Of a stretch of 6,167 nucleotides of DNA, positions 1 to 5,425 are shown in pieces (the stretch's first letter is position 1; each line of letters opens with the position of its first letter). Where the stretch lies: NCBI GenBank assembly GCA_024639445.1, contig JAHEIJ010000142.1, positions 1 to 6,167 on the forward strand. The letters run 5' to 3'. Below the pieces are notes generated by a model. It saw only the letters and a list, made by a program, of their open reading frames with translations, was not told the origin of the DNA and ran no database searches. Origin of the DNA: Gammaproteobacteria bacterium (GTDB taxonomy: Bacteria; Pseudomonadota; Gammaproteobacteria; UBA6429; Thiohalophilaceae). The position numbers and the translations under genes were made by a program.

Positions 1-14
1 TGAGTTTGAGTGAC

Positions 15-317
15 ATGGGGGAGAAGACTCAGATATATGTGCGAGTCATGGCCATCACTCACGCAGAGTTTTTACGCAGTCTTGTACCTCTTTATAAATC
101 TTATTCTTACAAAATTGATCCCACTAAAACATTAATCTCTATAACTGATGGACCACGACAGATTAACATCAAGTTAGGGCCGGAAAATATCACGCAACTA
201 GGCGCACTGCAGATGCCATCCACAGAAGTCAAATTTTCATTCACGGCATTCTCTCCATCCGAGCTTGATGAATTTTGGCGGTTATTTGATTTAAGTTTTC
301 GGCGTGGGGGAGGGTAA
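15..317 (+). CDS. Conserved-looking hypothetical protein, ~100 aa
   Basis: A small soluble protein with no signal peptide or membrane segment. The sequence suggests alternating strands and helices: a strand (TQIYVRV), a helix (HAEFLRSLVPLY), strands around LISIT and INIKLG, then a strand (VKFSFTAF) and a C-terminal helix (SELDEFWRLFDLSF) ending in RRGGG. From memory this resembles a small uncharacterised proteobacterial family with an 'AEFLR' start and a Phe-rich C-terminal helix ending in glycines; I cannot name it or give a function. ATG 15 is preferred over TTG 6; ATG 48 would cut off the first strand. The frame is open to the window edge, so an earlier start cannot be excluded. The gene stands about 110 bases before the methyltransferase, which has its own promoter-like sequence, so the two are probably not strictly co-transcribed. 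Confidence 0.6.
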   Translation: MGEKTQIYVRVMAITHAEFLRSLVPLYKSYSYKIDPTKTLISITDGPRQINIKLGPENITQLGALQMPSTEVKFSFTAFSPSELDEFWRLFDLSFRRGGG

Positions 318-364
318 TTACTGCGACACGCTTTTCAGATTTGGATATTTTAGATAAGGTTGGT

Positions 365-392
365 TTGACAAATATATAAGAAGCACTAAAAG
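365..392 (+). promoter_or_regulatory. Candidate sigma-70 promoter of the O-methyltransferase gene
   Basis: A perfect -35 hexamer TTGACA (365-370) is followed after 16 bases by TAAAAG (387-392, four of six matches to TATAAT). Transcription would start near 399, about 30 bases before ATG 429. That leaves room for the AGGGA ribosome binding site at 416-420 but makes the ATG at 411 an unlikely start. Seen by eye only. Confidence 0.4.
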
Positions 393-428
393 ACACATTA
401 CCTTTATAAAATGCCAGGGAAACTCTTA

Positions 429-1091
429 ATGGGCAAAGTCACGATTGACCTATCTGAACAACTCTACGAATACTTGCTGAGCGTTTCATTACGTGACACT
501 GCATTACAACGCGCCTTGCGTAAGCATACCGATGAGCTGGAACATGGGGTGATGCAAATTTCGGCAGATCAGGGGCAGTTCATGGCGCTGCAGCTCAAAC
601 TTATGCAGGCCAAACGCGTTATTGAAATCGGCACTTTTACTGGCTATAGCGCCCTGGTGATGGCGCTGGCATTACCCGCCGACGGAAAACTGGTGGCTTG
701 CGATACCAATAAAGAATGGACAACTATTGCACACCGCTACTGGGAACAGGCAGGTATTGCAAACAAGATCGAGTTGCATCTTGCGCCGGCATTAAAAACT
801 TTACAAATGCTGTTGGATGCCGGCGAGTGCGAGCAGTTTGATGCCGCCTTCATCGATGCAGACAAAATCAATTTACGCAACTATTATGAACAATGCCTAC
901 ACTTAGTCCGTCCAGGTGGACTCATTATGATTGACAATGTATTGTGGGACGGAAATGTCATTGATGCATCAAACCAAACTTCGGATACCAAGGCAATACG
1001 AGAGCTCAATACATTCATACATAAAGATGAGCGTGTCGACATCAGTCTTATACCTATTGGTGATGGTTTGCTACTAGCCAGAAAGCTGTAG
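429..1091 (+). CDS. SAM-dependent O-methyltransferase, CCoAOMT/COMT type
   Basis: A cytoplasmic class I methyltransferase that should transfer a methyl group from S-adenosylmethionine to a hydroxyl of a small, probably catechol-like, acceptor using a divalent metal. At 220 aa it has the usual family length. Residues 66-74 (EIGTFTGYS) are the glycine-rich SAM loop and the following CD at 91-92 fits the acidic residue for the ribose. FIDADK (141-146) and IDNVLW (168-173) supply the Asp, Asp and Asn expected to hold the metal, as in plant CCoAOMT. The N-terminal helix with QGQFMALQ matches bacterial members of Methyltransf_3. ATG 429 is chosen because AGGGA at 416-420 sits 8 bases upstream, whereas the in-frame ATG at 411 has no Shine-Dalgarno sequence and adds only MPGKLL. 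The natural substrate cannot be told from sequence, and the neighbours do not form an obvious pathway. Confidence 0.92.
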   Translation: MGKVTIDLSEQLYEYLLSVSLRDTALQRALRKHTDELEHGVMQISADQGQFMALQLKLMQAKRVIEIGTFTGYSALVMALALPADGKLVACDTNKEWTTIAHRYWEQAGIANKIELHLAPALKTLQMLLDAGECEQFDAAFIDADKINLRNYYEQCLHLVRPGGLIMIDNVLWDGNVIDASNQTSDTKAIRELNTFIHKDERVDISLIPIGDGLLLARKL

Positions 1092-1282
1092 CCGTCTCAA
1101 AAGTTACCTGAATCATAGAGTGGATATCAACCAATAGATTGCTATGATAAGAATATCTTTGATTTTATAACATCGGTAGTGCCAGGTATCCAAGCACTGG
1201 TTAGCCAGCTTCTATAAATTGAGAAAAGCAGGGCACTGAAACGGGATCAATTTTTTAACGTGGAATTATTCAGGTTGCTTTG

Positions 1283-2017
1283 ATGGAAGAACTGGCATTC
1301 TTACCTATATTATTGTTTGCCGCTTTCATCCATGGCGCTCTGGGTTTTGGCTTTCCTCTGATAGCGACCCCTATACTTGTATTGTTCATGCCCCTCCCGG
1401 CAGCAATTCTATTGACCCTTATTCCCACTGTTAGCATCAACCTGGTTAGTTTTTTTACTGAAAAGCATTGGAGACAGGCACTACGCGAATATTGGCCTAT
1501 TCCAACTTTCACGATTGTCGGCAGCATAATCGGTACCCAGATTCTACTATCGGTTGATCCATCGCCGTTTCGTATGGTGCTGGCTTTGGTGCTGGTTGCC
1601 TATCTTGTGACTGAGCATCTCACAGGAAGCAAACAAGAACATCATTTACCAAAATGGGGGATGGCGCTATTCGGTTTAGGCTTAGGCCTTCTTGCCGGTG
1701 TGGTGAATATATTTGCGCCCGTAATTGTGGTGTTTGCACTTTACACGCGTATGAATCCGACGCTCATGGTTGCCACCTTTAATATGAGTTTCTTGACCAG
1801 CAAGTCGGGGCAGATTATCGGATTTATTATTAATGATGCCTTTGATCCTGATGTTGTATTGTTGACCGTCGCCCTGGTTCCGCTTGTGCTGCTGTGCTTA
1901 TGGATTGGCATTCGTATCCGTCGCAAAATTGATCGGGAGACCTATATGCAATTACTGCGTGGCGCATTATGGCTCATCGCTACCGCCTTGGTTGCGGACT
2001 GGATTGCCAATGGTTAA
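1283..2017 (+). CDS. TSUP (TauE/SafE) family membrane transporter
   Basis: A 244-aa inner-membrane protein of the sulfite exporter TauE/SafE family; members export or import sulfite, sulfoacetate and other small organic or sulfur anions, and the substrate here is unknown. Hydrophobic segments at about 3-19, 27-57 (probably two), 73-91, 96-111, 125-155 (probably two), 160-182, 189-211 and 225-241 fit the family's 7-8 helices in two repeats. The first repeat carries the typical glycine-rich stretch HGALGFGFPLIATP (17-30). The second repeat, GLLAGVVNIFAPVIVVFAL (135-153), is the counterpart. Basic residues after the penultimate helix (RIRRKIDR) suggest a cytoplasmic loop. ATG 1283 follows an AGG at 1272-1274 with 8 bases of spacing; a TTG codon directly before it is an alternative. 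It lies 190 bases after the methyltransferase and converges on the regulator gene, so it is probably its own transcription unit. Confidence 0.9.
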   Translation: MEELAFLPILLFAAFIHGALGFGFPLIATPILVLFMPLPAAILLTLIPTVSINLVSFFTEKHWRQALREYWPIPTFTIVGSIIGTQILLSVDPSPFRMVLALVLVAYLVTEHLTGSKQEHHLPKWGMALFGLGLGLLAGVVNIFAPVIVVFALYTRMNPTLMVATFNMSFLTSKSGQIIGFIINDAFDPDVVLLTVALVPLVLLCLWIGIRIRRKIDRETYMQLLRGALWLIATALVADWIANG

Positions 2018-2070
2018 TGGCTTACTTTCTAAAACACTCAGAAGGTGGTCTGGCGTACTGTAAGCTTAGC

Positions 2071-2985
2071 TTAGCGTATCGTTGCAATAGGAAGTTCATC
2101 AAATGATATTATCTTTATGACACCGGTCGGCAGCTTACGTACTCGCCCCATAGCATGACCACCGGCCCAAATATTAGTTGTCGCCGGTAAGCGTGCTCTC
2201 AGTTCCTGCAGATGGGAACGAACAGAGCCATAAGGATAGGCGCCACTGAATGTGAGACCCAGCACGCTGGAGTTAAATTTTTCTGCCGCCCGTACCAGTT
2301 GATCCAGAGGCATCTCAACCCCCAGGTTTATTGCAGCAACATTTTCACTAGCCAGGATAGCCGCGGTCATTAGCAGGCCGATACCATGTCTCTCTCCGGG
2401 TAAAGTTCCCAGTAATACTGGATTGGGAGATGCGGCAATCTCGAGTTTGGCAATTTCAGTATTTAACAAGCGTATCAACAATTGCGACATGAAATGTTCT
2501 TCATAGACATCGAGTTGACCCTGGGCCCAGCTTTCTCCGACGATCTTAACCAGCGGAGCAACGGTGTTCTGTACAAATCTACGCAGTCCCTGTATGGCCA
2601 GGATTTCCCCTAACAGAACCTCAATAGCCTCTGTATCATGCTCTCTTAGATGAGCAATCAGCGCCACCACGTTTTCCTGATGCTCCACGCCGGGCATTAT
2701 GCAAAGCTCTGCTTCAAGCTGGTGCAAAGCAGGCTCATTCAAAGGCACTATTTTACCGGGACGTAAACCCTGGTCTAACAATCGCCGTATAAGCTGCAAA
2801 CGTCGGACCTGCTTAGCCGGGTAGTGACGTTCACCCCTCGGGTTTCTAACCGGGTTGGGAAAGCCATAGCGCCGTTGCCAGACACGTAGGGTGTCCCGCG
2901 CAATGCCTGTATCCCGCTCTACAGCACCGATAGGACGGCATTTCCCTGCCTCTAGAAGACTATCAAGTGATTGTTTTTTAGACAT
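2071..2985 (-). CDS. MerR-family regulator with cobalamin-binding domain (CarH/LitR-like)
   Basis: A 304-aa DNA-binding protein, likely a B12-dependent transcriptional regulator. The N-terminal MerR helix-turn-helix with wing runs from about 16 to 80 (RPIGAVERDTGI, LRVWQRRYGFP, GERHYP). A helical B12-cap domain follows at about 105-180 with W153 and E163-H164, exactly the Wx9EH spacing of CarH/LitR photoreceptors. The Rossmann-like cobalamin domain has E198-R-H200-x-x-G203, where H200 should be the lower cobalt ligand, then TFSGA (245-249) and WAGG (273-276). In CarH, adenosylcobalamin holds a DNA-binding tetramer in the dark and light breaks it. The residue after the key Trp is Ala154, whereas in Thermus CarH, as I recall, it is the His132 that ligates cobalt after light. 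The start ATG lies just 6 bases after TATAAT, implying a leaderless message, and no good ribosome site is present. It is divergent from a 54-aa gene, with a dyad between. Confidence 0.9.
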   Translation of the reverse strand: MSKKQSLDSLLEAGKCRPIGAVERDTGIARDTLRVWQRRYGFPNPVRNPRGERHYPAKQVRRLQLIRRLLDQGLRPGKIVPLNEPALHQLEAELCIMPGVEHQENVVALIAHLREHDTEAIEVLLGEILAIQGLRRFVQNTVAPLVKIVGESWAQGQLDVYEEHFMSQLLIRLLNTEIAKLEIAASPNPVLLGTLPGERHGIGLLMTAAILASENVAAINLGVEMPLDQLVRAAEKFNSSVLGLTFSGAYPYGSVRSHLQELRARLPATTNIWAGGHAMGRVRKLPTGVIKIISFDELPIATIR

Positions 2986-2991
2986 ATCTCA

Positions 2992-2997
2992 ATTATA
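2992..2997 (-). promoter_or_regulatory. -10 element of the MerR-type regulator gene; leaderless start likely
   Basis: On the minus strand a perfect TATAAT is followed by TGAGAT and then the ATG at 2985. Initiation about 7 bases after the hexamer would fall on the A of that ATG. No good -35 hexamer is seen at 16-18 bases; that position is occupied by the TTTGTC/GACAAA dyad, consistent with autoregulation. Confidence 0.45.
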
Positions 2998-3003
2998 GCC
3001 TAT

Positions 3004-3018
3004 TTTGTCCTAGACAAA
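3004..3018. promoter_or_regulatory. Candidate operator: TTTGTC-CTA-GACAAA dyad
   Basis: A perfect inverted repeat with 6-base arms and a 3-base spacer, between the divergent regulator and microprotein genes. It covers the -35 area of the regulator gene and lies just upstream of the putative -35 of the microprotein gene. By position it is the likely binding site of the MerR/B12 regulator. Binding is inferred, not shown. Confidence 0.5.
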
Positions 3019-3027
3019 TATTATTTC

Positions 3028-3058
3028 TTGACTATATTACTCGGTAAAGTACTTGAAT
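3028..3058 (+). promoter_or_regulatory. Possible MerR-type promoter with 19-base spacer
   Basis: TTGACT (3028-3033), a 19-base spacer, then TTGAAT (3053-3058, four of six matches to TATAAT). The long 19-base spacer is typical of promoters activated by MerR proteins, and a short dyad TTAC-TCG-GTAA (3037-3047) sits in the spacer. The -10 is weak, so this is tentative. Confidence 0.3.
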
Positions 3059-3094
3059 CCTTACCCGAAAATACCCTTAAATTATTTGAGTGAT

Positions 3095-3100
3095 AGGAGG
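3095..3100 (+). promoter_or_regulatory. Consensus ribosome binding site AGGAGG
   Basis: A full AGGAGG stands 6 bases before ATG 3107. It is the best ribosome site in the window and decides the start of the 54-residue protein over the in-frame TTG at 3053. Confidence 0.85.
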
Positions 3101-3106
3101 AATACA

Positions 3107-3271
3107 ATGAGTGACTATGAAAAGCAGATACAGACAACTTCGGTTTTTTATGACGCGGCAATCCGAGCCGCTGAGCAGGAAGGCATTGAAGTCTTAAGCT
3201 CAGTAGTCCCCGGCAGTAATTTACATCAGATTATTCATAACCCGATTGATAGTGGTATCGACGAAGGGTAA
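3107..3271 (+). CDS. Orphan 54-residue acidic microprotein
   Basis: I do not recognise this protein. It is 54 aa, clearly acidic (seven or more Asp/Glu plus few Lys/Arg), with no signal peptide and no membrane segment. Residues 3-27 (YEKQIQTT, FYDAAIRAAEQEG) would form an amphipathic helix; a short hydrophobic stretch IEVLSSVVPG follows, and the tail NPIDSGIDEG looks flexible. There is no cysteine, so no metal cluster is suggested. Reality of the gene is supported by a perfect AGGAGG at ideal spacing and a terminator 44 bases after the stop, making a compact monocistronic unit. It is divergent from the B12-type MerR regulator with a dyad in the shared gap, so light- or cobalamin-linked control is plausible. 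Possible roles, all speculative, include a small adaptor or an anti-regulator. Confidence 0.72.
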   Translation: MSDYEKQIQTTSVFYDAAIRAAEQEGIEVLSSVVPGSNLHQIIHNPIDSGIDEG

Positions 3272-3314
3272 TTACGGTTCATTTTAGCTGGTTATCTTTT
3301 TGATCTCCCTGTTA

Positions 3315-3345
3315 CGGGACTATCCTCTTGGTCCCGGATTTTTTT
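3315..3345 (+). terminator. Rho-independent terminator of the microprotein gene
   Basis: A 6-base GC-rich stem CGGGAC (3315-3320) / GTCCCG (3331-3336) with a 10-base loop is followed by GA and seven T residues (3339-3345). Classic intrinsic terminator for rightward transcription. Confidence 0.75.
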
Positions 3346-3484
3346 GCAGATTTTTATAAACTCATATCTGCTTTTACAGACTCTTGGTCAGAAATCTCTT
3401 CATATGGTTTTTTTGATAGCGAGTTGCTCATGTATGCCTGGTGAGGCGCTAATCGGTAATCTAATTAAATCGAACATCAAGTAC

Positions 3485-3516
3485 TTCACACTGATAACTT
3501 TATACCTCAGTGTGAA
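3485..3516. repeat. Perfect 10-base inverted repeat at the 3' end of the small minus-strand gene
   Basis: TTCACACTGA (3485-3494) and TCAGTGTGAA (3507-3516) pair perfectly around a 12-base loop. The stop codon of the minus-strand small gene (3500-3502) lies in the loop. There is no T run on either side, so it is not a standard intrinsic terminator; it may be a 3'-end stabilising hairpin or a Rho-linked end. Confidence 0.6.
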
Positions 3517-3742
3517 ACTCAGAAGCCTCTAACAGATTTTGATTTACAAAATTTCTAGCTGTTATTTCAGTCGGGAAGGGACCAACAACGCCGTCCTGTG
3601 CCACTAAGCCTTCACTAAGCACTGTATCGCCGCGCGTATGCACAAACCACCCAAATCTCTTTACAAAGACAAATCGAGTAAAGTTAATCCTGAATTGCTT
3701 GCCAGCGCGCTGCAGATTTAATTGTTGATAAGGAAAAGACAT
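3500..3742 (-). CDS. Small hypothetical protein, DUF6316-like
   Basis: An 80-aa soluble protein. RF at 23-24, GWFVHTRG (31-38), GPFPTEITARNFV (54-66) recall the pattern of the small DUF6316 family of gammaproteobacteria (Arg-Phe, aromatic Trp-Phe/Tyr, 'TREG', 'GPF' and a closing helix), judged from memory; the function of that family is unknown. Here an insertion-like stretch DTVLSEGLVAQDGVV separates TRG from GPF. No ribosome site precedes ATG 3742 (the upstream bases are TTTTATA), so the message may be nearly leaderless or the start may differ; no better in-frame start is seen. The 3' end lies inside a perfect hairpin. The gene is isolated, with its back to the long AT-rich gap, and there is no operon partner. 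Confidence 0.6.
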   Translation of the reverse strand: MSFPYQQLNLQRAGKQFRINFTRFVFVKRFGWFVHTRGDTVLSEGLVAQDGVVGPFPTEITARNFVNQNLLEASEFHTEV

Positions 3743-3751
3743 TATAAAATG

Positions 3752-3780
3752 AGAATAGATAGCGTATACATGGCTGTCTA
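3752..3780 (-). promoter_or_regulatory. Candidate promoter of the DUF6316-like gene, with internal dyad
   Basis: On the minus strand TAGACA (3780-3775, five of six to TTGACA) and TATTCT (3757-3752, four of six to TATAAT) are 17 bases apart, placing the transcript start about 3 bases before the ATG. An inverted repeat with 9-base arms and one mismatch (3755-3763 and 3773-3781) spans the -35 and reaches the -10, a possible operator. Confidence 0.35.
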
Positions 3781-4100
3781 TAAGCGAAAAGGTTTAATTT
3801 ACTTGTCACTCGTTCACATGCAAGCGGAATAGGATGCGCACCACCCATACTTATTTTATGGGCTATTGCACAATCAATTTAGTAAGCAGATTGAATATAT
3901 CTCAGCAAATAATCACAAGAGTATTAGCAAGTTCTTTTATAGCTGTTTTTCAAGCAATAAAGTAAAATTGATAAGGTTCAATGTTGTTAGTTTTTGAATT
4001 CCTTTAATAAATATTATTTTGGGATAAAACTATATTTTTATTACACTATCGTTCATGTATCTATTGTCCGGGTATTGCTCATAAAATTACAATATCTGTG

Positions 4101-4121
4101 CAAATACAGATTCTGTATTTG
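4101..4121. promoter_or_regulatory. Perfect palindrome, candidate operator of the desaturase gene
   Basis: CAAATACAG (4101-4109) and CTGTATTTG (4113-4121) are perfect inverse complements around a 3-base spacer ATT. The site lies 80 bases before the desaturase start. TTGAAA (4119-4124) and TAGTAT (4141-4146), 16 bases apart, could be the promoter, so the site would overlap the -35. It does not match the FadR, FabR or DesT sites I remember, and the CAG-N3-CTG core is not a LexA box. Confidence 0.5.
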
Positions 4122-4200
4122 AAACAAAAACTGCATAATGTAGTATCCTCACTATATTGCAAAAATCATTTTCATTATTAATTACTCACATGAGAAATAA

Positions 4201-5385
4201 ATGAATATCATCCAAAATGGCCTGCTCGGTCTTACAATCGTTGACATTGGTATAATTACACTAATTCTGACTCATATTACAATTGCCAGCGTGACAATCT
4301 ATTTGCATCGTCATCAATCACATCATTCCCTGACTCTACACCCGGTAATAAGTCATTTTTTCCGTTTTTGGTTATGGCTTACAACAGGAATGGTGACCAA
4401 ACAATGGGTTGCGATTCATCGCAAGCACCATGCAAAATGTGAAAGCGTGGAAGATCCTCATAGTCCACAGATATTAGGTATCAAAAAAGTGCTGTTAGAG
4501 GGTAGTGAGTTGTATCGTACTGAGGCTGATAATGAGGAAACTCTCGAAAAATATGGGAAAGGCACACCAGATGACTGGATGGAACACAATGTGTATAGTC
4601 GCTTTCCTTTCCTAGGCATCTCACTGATGTTACTCATCGACGTGCTGATGTTTGGCGTAATTGGAATCACCGTGTTTGCGGTGCAAATGTTGTGGATTCC
4701 GATTTTCGCGGCTGGCGTAATTAATGGTATTGGGCATTTCTGGGGTTATCGTAATTTTGAACCACATGACGCATCACGCAATATTTCGCCATGGGGAATT
4801 TTGATTGGTGGTGAAGAATTACACAATAACCATCATGCTTACCCATCTTCTGCGAGATTATCGAACAAATGGTGGGAATTTGATTCGGGCTGGTTGTATA
4901 TCCGACTGATGAGTCTTGTTGGCTTAGCAAATATCAAGAAAATTTCACCTAAGATACGGTTTTCTATTAATAAGCAGGTCATCGATACAGAAACCGTACG
5001 CGCCGTAATCCACAACCGTTTTCATGTTGTAAAACAATACGGTCGGAGAGTAATTAGACCTGTTCTGCGAGAAGAGCGACAACACGCTAATGAATATTGC
5101 CGTATACTTTTCAAACGTGTACGTAAGCTAATGACACGTGAAGACATCAAATTGGACCACACAGCAATAAAAAAAATCAAAGAGGCAACTTCCTACAGTC
5201 AAACGCTGGCAACAGTTTATGAATTCCAACAAAAATTAAAAGAACTCTGGGCCAATACAACCCAAAATCACGCAAAGCGCGTCCAACGTTTACAAATCTG
5301 GTGTGAGGATGCAGAAAAGACCGGTATTGATGTATTGCAGGAGTTTGCCGCTTATCTTCGTGGCTATACAGAATTACGTGTATAA
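4201..5385 (+). CDS. Membrane fatty acid desaturase, delta-9 type (DesA/DesB-like)
   Basis: A 394-aa integral-membrane di-iron enzyme that should introduce a cis double bond, probably at delta-9, into acyl chains (acyl-CoA or phospholipid), raising membrane fluidity. All three histidine boxes are intact: H36-RHQS-H41, H73-RKHH77 and H208-NNHH212, plus the typical GHFWGYRNFE (178-187). Hydrophobic spans at about 8-33, 52-66, 135-157 and 158-178 give the usual membrane core. After residue 245 comes a basic, helical C-terminal extension of about 150 aa without histidine boxes; the same overall length and PHSP, YSRFP, GGEELHNNHH blocks are, from memory, those of Pseudomonas aerobic desaturases DesA/DesB, and I cannot say which. 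ATG 4201 has only a weak GAGAA before it. It is monocistronic, follows a long AT-rich leader with a palindrome, and converges on relA with about 40 bases between stops; no T-run terminator is seen. Confidence 0.93.
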   Translation: MNIIQNGLLGLTIVDIGIITLILTHITIASVTIYLHRHQSHHSLTLHPVISHFFRFWLWLTTGMVTKQWVAIHRKHHAKCESVEDPHSPQILGIKKVLLEGSELYRTEADNEETLEKYGKGTPDDWMEHNVYSRFPFLGISLMLLIDVLMFGVIGITVFAVQMLWIPIFAAGVINGIGHFWGYRNFEPHDASRNISPWGILIGGEELHNNHHAYPSSARLSNKWWEFDSGWLYIRLMSLVGLANIKKISPKIRFSINKQVIDTETVRAVIHNRFHVVKQYGRRVIRPVLREERQHANEYCRILFKRVRKLMTREDIKLDHTAIKKIKEATSYSQTLATVYEFQQKLKELWANTTQNHAKRVQRLQIWCEDAEKTGIDVLQEFAAYLRGYTELRV

Positions 5386-5425
5386 ATAACGAGTCACAGC
5401 AGGTTTAAAGATATTGCTCTGACAG

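Larger units (their letters stand above)
3743..4200. other. AT-rich intergenic region, no gene recognised
   Basis: About 460 bases without a convincing coding frame on either strand. It holds the promoter and dyad of the leftward small gene at its left end, a 6-base stem CCCATA/TATGGG with 7-base loop at 3844-3862 (no T run), and the 9-N3-9 palindrome at 4101-4121 near the right end. The middle (about 3870-4090) is AT-rich without structure I can interpret; an unannotated small RNA cannot be excluded. Confidence 0.5.

Noticed and set aside
411..428. Upstream ATG 411 as the start of the O-methyltransferase
   Set aside because: No ribosome site before it and only about 12 bases from the predicted transcript start, whereas ATG 429 has AGGGA at ideal spacing.
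1178..1198. AGTGC/GCACT hairpin between the methyltransferase and transporter genes, considered as a riboswitch or terminator
   Set aside because: Only 5 paired bases with competing alternatives; no conserved riboswitch core or T run seen.
2057..2073. TAAGC-TTA-GCTTA repeat between the convergent transporter and regulator genes, as a terminator
   Set aside because: Only 5-base AT-rich arms with a 3-base loop and no T run on either side.
3344..3532. Rightward open frame of 62 codons after the microprotein terminator
   Set aside because: It begins with TTG inside the terminator T run, has no ribosome site, and its end overlaps the better-supported leftward 80-aa gene.
3404..3532. Shorter version starting at ATG 3404 with a lipoprotein-like LIASCSC stretch
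   Set aside because: No Shine-Dalgarno, no charged N-terminal region, and no recognisable mature protein; probably chance.
4458..4930. Two leftward frames inside the desaturase gene
   Set aside because: They are antisense to conserved histidine-box regions and have no start signals or recognisable protein.
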